A stretch of 20,291 nucleotides of DNA from Methanomicrobiales archaeon (lineage in GTDB: Archaea; Halobacteriota; Methanomicrobia; Methanomicrobiales; JACTUA01), in contig JAJRCL010000020.1 of assembly GCA_028679035.1 (NCBI GenBank), positions 1 to 20,291 of the forward strand, written 5' to 3'. Every line of letters begins with the position of its first letter. Positions within the stretch are counted from its first letter, which is position 1. This document shows positions 7,598 through 14,897 of this stretch, piece after piece. The position numbers and the translations under genes are program-made. Below the pieces are notes generated by a model. It searched no databases. It saw only the letters and a program-made list of their open reading frames with translations, and had not been told where the DNA came from.

Positions 7598-7606
7598 TCA
7601 ATGTGA
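7543..7606. repeat. Repeated ATTTCAATG motifs, possible relic of an insertion-sequence end
   Basis: ATTTCAATG occurs at 7568-7576 and again at 7595-7603, the second as part of an imperfect palindrome TGACATTTCAATGTGA at 7591-7606. GGGGGTCC near 7544 and GGACACCCC near 7578 flank the first copy. Multiple spaced repeats of this sort are reminiscent of the ends of IS21-family elements, but there is no transposase frame and I cannot confirm the family. The right copy overlaps the stop codon of the beta-propeller gene. Confidence 0.2.
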
Positions 7607-9124
7607 TTTAATGAGCAACGCAATAATCAATGCACCCCCGATCAGCATGGATGTATCCGGAAAAGGAATGCTCTGTTTCACGGGAAGCGTCACAGGTACG
7701 GTATCCTGTACAAACTCTCCTTCTTTCACGAATCGAATAAATAAAGAATCCGCATAACCGCCCCCATGCACTGAAAAGGTCAGGGTGGCATGCTGAAGAT
7801 TCATCGATTGCGGCAGTGTGACCGGGACCTGCAGTGTGGTCGGTATCCCCCGGGTTATTTGCGATGAAGGAATGAAAAGAGAACCTACAGAGATTCCTTC
7901 TGTTTCCGCAGGATAGTTGTGGGTAACCCGGACTTGGGAAGCGTCAGAAAGGTGTGATGTAACCCTGATTTCGAAAATTGCTTTCCGGTTTTCCGGTAAT
8001 GCAACGACAGGGGTGGCATCAATGGCAACGGGCGGATTCATGGGCGCGTAGATTATCCCGATCCGGTTCCCGAGCGCTTCAGTAAACCATAAATTCCCAT
8101 CGGGCGCGATGGCAATCGACAGGATCTCCCGCGGAACAACGGGGAGACCTGCAGGAACCTTGCAGCAGGGGGGCGGTATATAACCGGGTAATTCTGTGGT
8201 GGAGGAATAGGGAAGTTCAATTTCCTGGAGATGACGGGTATCCGTGTTCAGATACCCAATCTTATTTCCGATTCGTTCATTAACCCAGAAATTTCCTTCC
8301 CGGTCCTTTTTGAGGAAATATGGGGAAGAAGCCTCGCCATATTCAGGGAATGAAGTAACGAAGGGGACAATCTCCCAGGTTTTTGGATTAATCCGCAGAA
8401 TCGAGTTCGACTCGGCATCAGTGACCCATATCATTCCCTTTGGATCGATCCCGACATCCCGTGGAAGAATTGCTAATGAATTGAGTGGATAATCCCGGAA
8501 TTCGCCGGTATGCGGATTGAACCAGCCCACCTGGCGTACCCAACCCTGGGCAAACCAGATATTCCCTTCGGTATCGAAGTCAAACCCGGATGGCCCGGAG
8601 GATATGGTAGGTGGATAATATTCCCGTATGGTGAAATTTCCGGATAGCTCACCAATCCCTCCCCCGTAAAGTTCGGTGAACCAGAGCTTTCCTTCTGCAT
8701 CAAACATCAGCTCGAATGGATAGGCATCCGGAGTCGGGATGGGAACGCTGCGAAAAGTACCATTCCGTGGATTAAAGACCCAGATCGCGTTGGAGACTGT
8801 CTCTCCAAACCAGATCATTCCATCCGGATCAACGACCATACTCCATATTTCACATCTCGTGGCATTATTGGGAATGGGAAATTCCCGGAATTCTTCACGG
8901 GAAGGATTGAAAACGACAATGCGGGGCGGGGTAGAAATCGCAAACCATATCGATCCTGTCGTATCCGTCGTTATCCCGAGAGGACGGGAATAATTCAGGG
9001 GGATTGGGATTTCACGAAACCCGCCAGTCCCCACGTCCTCAACAGCAGACAATCCGATGACGGGTACTATAATAGAAGAAAAACTGATGAACAGAATGAA
9101 AATAATCAAATTCTCACGATTCAT
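7598..9124 (-). CDS. Membrane-anchored seven-bladed beta-propeller (streptogramin lyase/NHL-like)
   Basis: 508 residues: signal segment (about 5-25), a seven-repeat propeller, an Ig-like region (about 365-480) and a short C-terminal membrane helix (about 492-505). Blades are marked by IWFAI (59), IWFGE (104), LWFTE (147), IWFAQ (189), IWVTD (232), FWVNE (279) and LWFTE (345), each after a D-x-x-G turn. This is the repeat of Vgb (virginiamycin B lyase) and related proteins. Vgb-type names are applied widely to such proteins, so antibiotic lysis should not be assumed; ligand binding outside the cell is safer. A PPPCC segment (Cys320-Cys321) lies on an insertion between blades six and seven. The start overlaps the ATPase stop by 4 nt (ATGA), so it is translationally coupled to the transporter. 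The tail after the helix, KSH, is unusually short. Confidence 0.8.
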   Translation of the reverse strand: MNRENLIIFILFISFSSIIVPVIGLSAVEDVGTGGFREIPIPLNYSRPLGITTDTTGSIWFAISTPPRIVVFNPSREEFREFPIPNNATRCEIWSMVVDPDGMIWFGETVSNAIWVFNPRNGTFRSVPIPTPDAYPFELMFDAEGKLWFTELYGGGIGELSGNFTIREYYPPTISSGPSGFDFDTEGNIWFAQGWVRQVGWFNPHTGEFRDYPLNSLAILPRDVGIDPKGMIWVTDAESNSILRINPKTWEIVPFVTSFPEYGEASSPYFLKKDREGNFWVNERIGNKIGYLNTDTRHLQEIELPYSSTTELPGYIPPPCCKVPAGLPVVPREILSIAIAPDGNLWFTEALGNRIGIIYAPMNPPVAIDATPVVALPENRKAIFEIRVTSHLSDASQVRVTHNYPAETEGISVGSLFIPSSQITRGIPTTLQVPVTLPQSMNLQHATLTFSVHGGGYADSLFIRFVKEGEFVQDTVPVTLPVKQSIPFPDTSMLIGGALIIALLIKSH

Positions 9125-9786
9125 GCGATCTGCTCCGAAAGCTTCCCCCGTTCCATCCGCATTACACGCTGTGCAAAAGATTCAAGTTCCGTTGTGCGTG
9201 ACGCAAGTACGATGGTCTTTCCTTCCCGGTGAATTGTCGCAAAGATCTCCATAATCCCTGTTACTTTTTCTGGATCAAGGTCCCGGACGGGATCATCTGC
9301 CAGGATGATGGATGGATCATTAATCAGTGCTCGTGCGATTGAGGCCCGGATTCCTTCATCAGGGGAAAGACAGTCCGGACCGAGATCTTCCTTACCGGAA
9401 AGACCCACCAGCTGGAGAAGCCGGTGTGCTTTCTTATCGATATGGACCATCGTACCTGCAAAGACCGATGGAAACATGACATTTTCAAGCACGGTAAGGG
9501 TAGGAAGAAGGCCGGAAAACGAAAATATTAATGAAATTTCTGTCGCCCTGAGATGTGCACGCCGTGTGCCGGATAGGGTCCAGATATTCTGACCCTGCAA
9601 CAGAATATTTCCTTCTGAAGGGGGTGTGAGCCCGCCCAGCATACCAAGGAGCGTGGATTTTCCTGAACCCTCCACACCCGTAATCAGGTCAAAATCCCCC
9701 TTCTTAATATCTAAATCGACCCCATCCACCGCAAGAACCTCTGTGGAACCGATGGTAAACCGTTTCACAAGCCCGGTCGCAACCAT
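9121..9786 (-). CDS. Degenerate ABC transporter ATPase, MacB/LolD type
   Basis: About 221 residues, aligning end to end with the canonical ATPase at 14898-15566. Numbered from the GTG at 9789: Walker A is intact (GVEGSGKST, 38-46), but the Q-loop Gln is Ser90, the signature LSGGE is LSPDE (141-145), the Walker B catalytic Glu is Asp166 (LADDP), and the H-loop His is Arg198. It probably binds ATP but should hydrolyse it poorly or not at all. It may act as a structural partner, a heterodimer subunit with the canonical ATPase, or a nucleotide sensor. The frame is uninterrupted and conserved in length, so it is not a simple pseudogene. ATG 9786 overlaps the permease stop (TGATG); GTG 9789, seven bases after GGAGGG, is an equally possible start. 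It overlaps the propeller gene by 4 nt. Confidence 0.85.
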   Translation of the reverse strand: MVATGLVKRFTIGSTEVLAVDGVDLDIKKGDFDLITGVEGSGKSTLLGMLGGLTPPSEGNILLQGQNIWTLSGTRRAHLRATEISLIFSFSGLLPTLTVLENVMFPSVFAGTMVHIDKKAHRLLQLVGLSGKEDLGPDCLSPDEGIRASIARALINDPSIILADDPVRDLDPEKVTGIMEIFATIHREGKTIVLASRTTELESFAQRVMRMERGKLSEQIA

Positions 9787-11009
9787 CACCGGTTTTCCCT
9801 CCAGATCTCGTCGTATGGATCAACGGCACTGCTCCACAGGGCCGGGTATAATCCTGCAGCTACGCCGATTACAATCGCAAGCAGGAGAGGAATCATGATA
9901 GAGACCGATATCCGGAAGAAGGAAGGCCACAGGAATGGCACCTCCAGTGAAAGAGCGATGAGATCCTGGTAACTGTACAGGATTAGGGAAGCCGCAGCGA
10001 TACCGATTAGTCCCCCGGCAGCGGCGAGGAGAAGAGTCTCGGCAATGACAATGACAAATACGAAAATGGCGGATCCACCCATTGCGATAATCAATCCCAG
10101 TTCTCTTCTTCTTTCCAGTGCTGCATGGTATGCAATGATCCCGACGACGGGGAGACTGATGAGCACAAGTAATCCTGTAACAAGGTAAATCTGGTCAAGC
10201 GTATCTGAAAGTTGATCGGTTACGCGCGAGATGAGGGTGGAAGGGGTGATAACCCTGGTGCCGGGGACCTGGGCCTGAATGAGTGCTGCGACTAAGTTCG
10301 GTTCAGCCCCATGTCGCACTTTTACGAGAATGGAAGACACCTGCCCCTGCTGAAGATTGATCTGCTGGACTGCTTTCGAGCCGGATTCTTCAGCCATCTG
10401 ATAGACGTCTTCGAGACGCATGAAAACGGACGTGTCGAGGCCCATCCCCGTTGGTTCAAGTCTTCCCGCGATGGTGAACGTATGTCCGTAAAACATCAAC
10501 GGAGAACCAATGTCCCCGGAAATTCTGGCTCCTACGAAGATCTCGTCCTTTCCAAGGGGATGCCTGTCACCCGATGCAAGCCAGGGAATGATCGTAAAGT
10601 CACGATCAGGATCAAAACCGATTAACTGGACCGGGAGCGAACAGCAGGAAGCCTGGAGGGACGCAATATACAGCTGCGGGCAAACCTGTTCCACCCCGTC
10701 AATCTCTGCAATTTTTTCCAATTTTGAATCGGGAAATGCGAACGTGCTCGGGTGCCCCCGGAGGATCATGGTCTCACCCCGTGTATCATCTCCTTCAGGT
10801 ACAACCAGCAGGTCGGATCCCATGCGGGAAATCCCGATATGCAGGCTCTCTGCGGTACCACCGAGAAGAGATACTGCTGAAAAGAGCGATGCAGCAATAA
10901 GCGTGAAGCAGATCAGTACTCCGAAACTCCGGAGCGGTTTTTTCCGGATACCTCTCCAGACTAGTTTTCCCAGGTTAACCCAGCGGTATTCTGCCATGCT
11001 GCTCCTCAT
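9786..11009 (-). CDS. FtsX-like ABC permease with divergent coupling motifs
   Basis: 407 residues with the MacB/FtsX layout: membrane helix near 29-50, a large extracytoplasmic domain (about 52-270), then three helices (about 275-297, 314-342, 368-390). The outer domain carries ASCCS with Cys122-Cys123 (plus Cys110) and the shared segment GRLEPTGMGLD. Relative to the other two permeases, the cytoplasmic segment after the second helix reads ERRRELGLIIAMGG rather than ERRR-x5-LRA-x-GA, and the C-terminus reads DPYDEIWREN rather than PYEAIRR. These parts normally touch the ATPase, and the adjacent ATPase is degenerate. It probably moves lipid-linked or periplasm-like substrates or transmits force rather than importing solutes. 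An ATG at 10997, after GAGGAG, is an alternative start. The upstream permease ends 30 bp before it. Confidence 0.88.
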   Translation of the reverse strand: MRSSMAEYRWVNLGKLVWRGIRKKPLRSFGVLICFTLIAASLFSAVSLLGGTAESLHIGISRMGSDLLVVPEGDDTRGETMILRGHPSTFAFPDSKLEKIAEIDGVEQVCPQLYIASLQASCCSLPVQLIGFDPDRDFTIIPWLASGDRHPLGKDEIFVGARISGDIGSPLMFYGHTFTIAGRLEPTGMGLDTSVFMRLEDVYQMAEESGSKAVQQINLQQGQVSSILVKVRHGAEPNLVAALIQAQVPGTRVITPSTLISRVTDQLSDTLDQIYLVTGLLVLISLPVVGIIAYHAALERRRELGLIIAMGGSAIFVFVIVIAETLLLAAAGGLIGIAAASLILYSYQDLIALSLEVPFLWPSFFRISVSIMIPLLLAIVIGVAAGLYPALWSSAVDPYDEIWRENR

Positions 11010-11039
11010 GGTCCTTCCTTCGATTCCGAATTAACGAGC

Positions 11040-12254
11040 TCATATTTCCCCTCTCCGGATTGCCTCATACGGTTCAAGCATACTGCTCCGGTATGCCGGA
11101 TAAAGAGAAGATACGCCACCGACAGTTATCGCGAGGAGAAGTGCCATTCCGGTAGCGACCAATAATTCTTCCGGGGACGGCCAGAGAAACGGGATCTGGA
11201 GTGAGGCAGCGATTAGATCCTGGAAGCTGAAAATAATCACAAACGAAGTGAAAATCCCGATCAAACCTCCGATTACGGCAAGACTGATAGATTCCAAAAA
11301 TATGAGACGGAAAATGAATGGACGGGATGCTCCGAGGGCGCGGAGTACGCCGATATCCCTGCGCCGCTCACTTGCCACCATCGATGAGATTACAGCAATG
11401 AGGGGCAGGGCAATAAGCGTTACCGATATGGTAGCCAGGTAGAGGAGATGTGTCGTGGCCTCCAGCTGATCCGTGACCTTCATAATAAGATAGTTCGGGG
11501 CTATCACACGTACGTCCGGAATCGTTGCCTGGATGCGTGCAGCGACCTCTGATGGGTCTGAATCCGGATCAACCATGATCAGTACAGAGGAAATCTGGTT
11601 CGCCGGCAGGGATATCGCCTCTGCAGCCTTTGTACGGGATTCTTCAGCCATGACCGCGGCATCTTCCATTCTGAGGAAAACGGAGGAATCGAGTCCCATC
11701 CCTGTTGGTTCAAGCCTGCCCGCAATAGTGAATTCATGGCCGTAGAAGAGAAGGGTTTCCCCGACGTTGCCGATGATCCTGCTTCCGATGATAATCTCAT
11801 CTTTCGCAAGAGGTCCCCCCAGCCGTGATTCCAGCCAGGGAGTGATGGTAAAATCACGTGCAGGGTCATACGCAATCAGCTGGACCGGGATCGAGCAGCA
11901 GGATGCACTCAGCGTCTGAATATATAACTGGGGTGCTGCCCGGTCCACTCCCTGTATCCGGGCCACTTCCTCAAGATGGGAGCTGTCAAATACGAAGGTT
12001 GAAGGTTGTCCCTTCAGGATTACTGCTTCCGCCGTTGCACTGTATTCCCTTGGAACTACGAGGAGATCCGCACCTATTCTGGATAATCCGGAGTGCAGGC
12101 TGTTGGTCGCTCCTCCTACCAGAAAATGTGCGGAGATCAGACTTCCGGCAATGAAAGCAAAGCACAGCATCGTAGCAATATTGCGGTAGGGACGGTTTCT
12201 CAGATTATTCCAGGTGAGAGATCCCAATCCGATTGACTTTCCCATCCCACTCAT
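11040..12254 (-). CDS. FtsX-like ABC permease (MacB family) with extracytoplasmic Cys-Cys
   Basis: 404 residues, one membrane helix near 26-48, an outer domain, and three C-terminal helices. Outer-domain features are SASCCS (Cys119-Cys120), FYGHEFTIAGRLEPTGMGLD (169-188) and SVFLRMED. Cytoplasmic motifs are canonical: SERRRDIGVLRALGAS at 295-310 and EPYEAIRR at the end. This is a complete transporter half, but the ATPase encoded in its own operon is the degenerate one; the canonical ATPase is encoded further upstream. Related permeases occur, as I recall, beside iron-uptake genes in bacteria (Campylobacter p19-type loci), where the substrate is also unclear. A TATA box about 30 bp upstream suggests a nearly leaderless transcript starting the permease-permease-ATPase-propeller operon. 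ATG 12245 is an alternative start. Confidence 0.9.
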   Translation of the reverse strand: MSGMGKSIGLGSLTWNNLRNRPYRNIATMLCFAFIAGSLISAHFLVGGATNSLHSGLSRIGADLLVVPREYSATAEAVILKGQPSTFVFDSSHLEEVARIQGVDRAAPQLYIQTLSASCCSIPVQLIAYDPARDFTITPWLESRLGGPLAKDEIIIGSRIIGNVGETLLFYGHEFTIAGRLEPTGMGLDSSVFLRMEDAAVMAEESRTKAAEAISLPANQISSVLIMVDPDSDPSEVAARIQATIPDVRVIAPNYLIMKVTDQLEATTHLLYLATISVTLIALPLIAVISSMVASERRRDIGVLRALGASRPFIFRLIFLESISLAVIGGLIGIFTSFVIIFSFQDLIAASLQIPFLWPSPEELLVATGMALLLAITVGGVSSLYPAYRSSMLEPYEAIRRGEI

Positions 12255-12282
12255 TGCTTTTTCCGCCGCCCTTTTTTGTCTG

Positions 12283-12291
12283 CATTATATC
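12283..12291 (-). promoter_or_regulatory. TATA box for the permease-permease-ATPase-propeller operon
   Basis: On the minus strand this reads GATATAATG, roughly 30-37 bp before ATG 12254, predicting transcription starting within a few bases of the gene. It suggests that the four-gene group can be expressed apart from the oxidase gene upstream. Confidence 0.45.
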
Positions 12292-12353
12292 GGAAAGATT
12301 CCGGGAAGTACATTGTCGCGGGCATAGATTCGGTTTTTCTTCAGGATAATTCT

Positions 12354-12367
12354 CGTTCCCGGGAACG
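12354..12367. promoter_or_regulatory. Perfect 14-bp palindrome upstream of the permease operon
   Basis: CGTTCCCGGGAACG is fully self-complementary and lies about 65-75 bp upstream of the TATA box at 12283-12291, in a 230-bp spacer without a gene. It could bind a dimeric regulator. A related but imperfect TTCCGGGAA lies near 12299-12307. No regulator gene is recognised nearby, so the role is open. Confidence 0.4.
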
Positions 12368-12484
12368 CATCACACGAAATGCTGTCAACACCGGATTCCT
12401 TCCGAACCCCGCATTCATGAGATGGATAGCCGGATATTTTTCAAAATCCACTCCCGGAAGGCAAAACGCGGATGCAGAAGCTTC

Positions 12485-12889
12485 TCACCCGGTGACCGTA
12501 TAATTCGGGAGACGGTAGCTGCCGATGACTATGGTGACGTTGGTCCCATTTTTCACCAGGAGATCTCCATTATCAATAATAAACCACCCGACATCTTTTC
12601 CGGTACTTTTGGAAATTAACATCCCGATTTTGGGAATCATCCTGACCCAGAGCTTATTCCCCGACTCATCGACAATAAGGTGGAGGTCATTGGCAGTAAA
12701 GTCGGTTTTCATCGGTTTGTCGGTTTTATATTCGACAACGACGAGTGCCCCATCTCCTCCGCTTACCCTGGCCGTCGCCGATACGATAGACGGAGGTATC
12801 GAATCATACACAAAAAACGCTCCGGCTACCACTGCGATCAGAGCAACCAGAACAATAATAAAAATGGTGATTTTGGTTTTATTCAGCAC
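12485..12889 (-). CDS. Small membrane-anchored extracytoplasmic protein, unknown
   Basis: 134 residues starting from a GTG codon. One N-terminal hydrophobic helix (about 7-28) is an uncleaved anchor or signal. The rest, from SIPPSIVSATARVSGGDGALV onward, looks like a small beta-rich (Ig-like) domain with no cysteine and no catalytic motif. It begins 11 bp after the stop of the two-domain multicopper oxidase, so the two are almost certainly co-transcribed, and it may hold the oxidase or its substrate at the membrane. That is inference from position only. The Shine-Dalgarno is weak. I do not recognise the family. Confidence 0.7.
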   Translation of the reverse strand: MLNKTKITIFIIVLVALIAVVAGAFFVYDSIPPSIVSATARVSGGDGALVVVEYKTDKPMKTDFTANDLHLIVDESGNKLWVRMIPKIGMLISKSTGKDVGWFIIDNGDLLVKNGTNVTIVIGSYRLPNYTVTG

Positions 12890-12900
12890 AGCGATCTACC

Positions 12901-14562
12901 CTAGGCCGGTGGCGGAGGCACAGTCTGAATACCGGGTGGCGCAACATAGGGGTCAGCCCATGTGGGCGTCGCCGGATCAGTGCCCGGAATTCCGGTTGCT
13001 TCCATCAGTACCAAGGCACCGCCGGGATAAATACCATTGGTCGTTACCCGGTAGTCGTCGTGGTCATGGATCGGGAATATCTGCCGGAAGTTCGTTGCCC
13101 CGGGCGTGACGGGATTCAGCAGCAGGCCGGGGCCTGGATCGGTCCCAAGACGCGGTCCCTGGGGATCTGTTACACCATAGGTGGGATCCGCTGTGACGAG
13201 TACGTCATAGGTCTCCCCGGACCCGATCAGGATGGTGTACTTCTGGTACGAGTTCGTGAGGGGCCGTGCGTCCGTTCCCATTACCTTGAAATGCCAGCCA
13301 TGCTGGTGCATCGGGTGTTCCTGGTAGCCCATGTTGATGTACCGGATCAGGAAGATATCACCGGACTGGATGTTAATGTAGGTATTATACCTGGGATCGC
13401 GATAGTCAGCCAGGTTTGTTGCGCCTGCCGGTGCATTCCAGGCAAAGTTGAATATCGTTTCAGGGAATGTGCGGCCGTTCACGAACCAGAGTTCGGGCTT
13501 CCAGTTCGGAGGGTAGAATGCCTTGCGCTTTCCCTGCTCGATGATTGCATGCCAGTTCGGGTCGATCTCACTCAGGAGGAAGGTATATTCCTTTCCTGCT
13601 GTGAAAACGTCGCTCTGGGTCGGTGCATTCGCCGCAGACAATGCATTATCTCCATATATCTGATTGAAAATTACCGCACCTGTTCCTCCGGTACGGGGCC
13701 GTATGATCAGAGCACCGTACATTCCCATCTGTACATGTTCTGCGGCAGCAACGTGGCAGTGGTACATATAGGTCCCCGGGTGTTCAGCACGGAAGTAATA
13801 GGTAAACTGCGTGGCGCTCTCCCGGGTCACTCCGGCCGGCAGTGGCGCTCCGACTCCCAGCGGGTAGGGGGCGAGGTTGAACTGGGACGTGATACCTCCG
13901 GCAGGGTTCAGATTGTTCGTCTTCATCAGTGGAGCATTCTGTGCAAGGTACCACTGTTGCGTGCCGGCTGTCGCTGCGTTGCCAACTGGAAGTGCATTCC
14001 ATGCAGCATCCCGTGCCTTTGTTGTTGTCCCAAGACCCAAGTACCAGGTCTCATTCCAGAAGTAGCGCATCTGTTCAGAGAAATTCCCGGCTGATTCGGG
14101 GAATCCGTCATACTGCGCCTGGGCATGGATCCCATGGAGGTGAAGGCTGTGGTCATCCTGCACTGCCTGCCTTGCCTGGTAGAAGCCGCGGTTATGGACG
14201 GTGATATAAATATCATCACCTTCGGCGGCCTCGATGAACGGTGCAGGGAACTTTGCATTACCTACCCGTCCACCTTTCGGTGCAAGTGCTCCTGCAGGAA
14301 CGGTCATCAGATTGGCAGGGATGTTGGGGTCGATGTCGGTAAATCCCCAGACATACAGGGGTTTTGGCCACCCTGCAATGAGGGTATTATCGCCCACCGC
14401 CGGAAATACTCCTGCAGCCGTGTTCACATACCCATCGGTCACATAGAGCTCGTAGTGGACCACTTTTCCACTGGGAGCGTGAAGTGCAGCACTTGCTGTC
14501 TGAAACAGACAGATTACAAGCAGTGCCGCAAAGAGCAATTTCCATCTGCTATGAATGTTCAT
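12901..14562 (-). CDS. Two-domain multicopper oxidase (laccase-like), exported
   Basis: 553 residues from ATG 14562. A Sec signal (LLFAALLVICLFQTASA) ends near residue 25. Domain 1 has HLHGIH (141-146) and HPGTYMYHCHVAAAEHVQMGM (261-281), which supplies a type 1 copper site with Cys269, His276 and Met279 or Met281. Domain 2 has HPMHQHGWH (416-424) and IHDHDD (His499, His501), giving the remaining trinuclear-site histidines, and has no type 1 cysteine. This is a two-domain oxidase with the blue copper in domain 1, unlike the CotA-type enzyme at 5282. The C-terminus is proline-rich without an anchor. GGGAGGT four bases before ATG 14562 fixes the start; the frame runs 103 codons further upstream but through promoter DNA. 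The substrate is unknown; metal oxidation is a reasonable guess. Confidence 0.9.
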   Translation of the reverse strand: MNIHSRWKLLFAALLVICLFQTASAALHAPSGKVVHYELYVTDGYVNTAAGVFPAVGDNTLIAGWPKPLYVWGFTDIDPNIPANLMTVPAGALAPKGGRVGNAKFPAPFIEAAEGDDIYITVHNRGFYQARQAVQDDHSLHLHGIHAQAQYDGFPESAGNFSEQMRYFWNETWYLGLGTTTKARDAAWNALPVGNAATAGTQQWYLAQNAPLMKTNNLNPAGGITSQFNLAPYPLGVGAPLPAGVTRESATQFTYYFRAEHPGTYMYHCHVAAAEHVQMGMYGALIIRPRTGGTGAVIFNQIYGDNALSAANAPTQSDVFTAGKEYTFLLSEIDPNWHAIIEQGKRKAFYPPNWKPELWFVNGRTFPETIFNFAWNAPAGATNLADYRDPRYNTYINIQSGDIFLIRYINMGYQEHPMHQHGWHFKVMGTDARPLTNSYQKYTILIGSGETYDVLVTADPTYGVTDPQGPRLGTDPGPGLLLNPVTPGATNFRQIFPIHDHDDYRVTTNGIYPGGALVLMEATGIPGTDPATPTWADPYVAPPGIQTVPPPPA

Positions 14563-14631
14563 ACATACCTCCCTGTCAAACAGGCCTGCCTTCCCTCGTC
14601 CGGTGAATTGCCGGGTCAGTCGGTTTGACAG
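14563..14631 (-). promoter_or_regulatory. Structured leader of the two-domain oxidase: 9-bp inverted repeat ending at the ribosome binding site
   Basis: In the transcript, CTGTCAAAC (14631-14623) and GTTTGACAG (14581-14573) are perfectly complementary, separated by 41 nt. The second arm abuts GGGAGGT (14573-14567), which lies four bases before the ATG. The predicted transcription start (TATA at 14655-14662) is about 14632, so the first arm would be the very 5' end. Inside are two CCGG copies seven bases apart that can pair with each other. The closing stem could limit ribosome access in a ligand- or protein-dependent way. It could instead be a DNA operator. It matches no riboswitch class I recognise. 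Confidence 0.45.
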
Positions 14632-14654
14632 ATGAGCTGGTAATATCACATTCA

Positions 14655-14662
14655 AATATAAA
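14655..14662 (-). promoter_or_regulatory. TATA box for the two-domain multicopper oxidase
   Basis: On the minus strand this reads TTTATATT within an A/T-rich stretch TTTTTATATTT, predicting a transcript start near 14632 and a leader of about 70 nt. The oxidase and the small anchored protein downstream would form this transcription unit. Confidence 0.55.
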
Positions 14663-14897
14663 AATATTTCTTGCACCACCATGTTAGATCTCCGCAATGC
14701 GGCGGGGTATGTCAAGTCTGAAACAGGATCTCGTTCAAAAGTGTAAATGTGAATATAAATATTACCTAAATAATATTTCATGAATTCTACTTCAAATAAT
14801 GGAGTTATGTCATTTATTTCCCTGCAGGACAAAATTCCGGTTCCGGCTTCGTCATACCTATCAATTTTCAATGGATTTACAGCAGGTCTTCCTGAGC
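14663..14897. other. AT-rich spacer between the canonical ATPase and the oxidase promoter
   Basis: About 235 bp (335 bp with the leader) without a supportable gene. ATATTACC near 14759-14766 is an inverted copy of GGTAATAT near 14639-14646, and both sit beside similar TATA-like stretches, so the region is partly symmetric around the promoter. No clear T-run terminator is seen after the ATPase stop, so read-through from the upstream operon is possible. Confidence 0.35.

Noticed and set aside
7598..9124. Calling the propeller a virginiamycin B lyase resistance gene
   Set aside because: The blade repeat alone is shared by many non-enzymatic proteins, and the C-terminal Ig-like region, membrane anchor and operon context point elsewhere.
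9121..9786. Pseudogene call for the degenerate ATPase
   Set aside because: The frame is intact, full length, overlaps both neighbours in the style of a coupled operon, and keeps a perfect Walker A.
13060..14094. Plus-strand open frame of 344 codons antisense to the two-domain oxidase
   Set aside because: It lies wholly inside a gene with all copper motifs in place, has no start signals, and its product is Cys/Arg-rich without any recognisable domain. It is a codon-usage shadow.
14563..14871. Upstream extension of the two-domain oxidase by 103 codons
   Set aside because: It passes through the TATA box, the inverted-repeat leader and the Shine-Dalgarno; the signal peptide begins only at ATG 14562.
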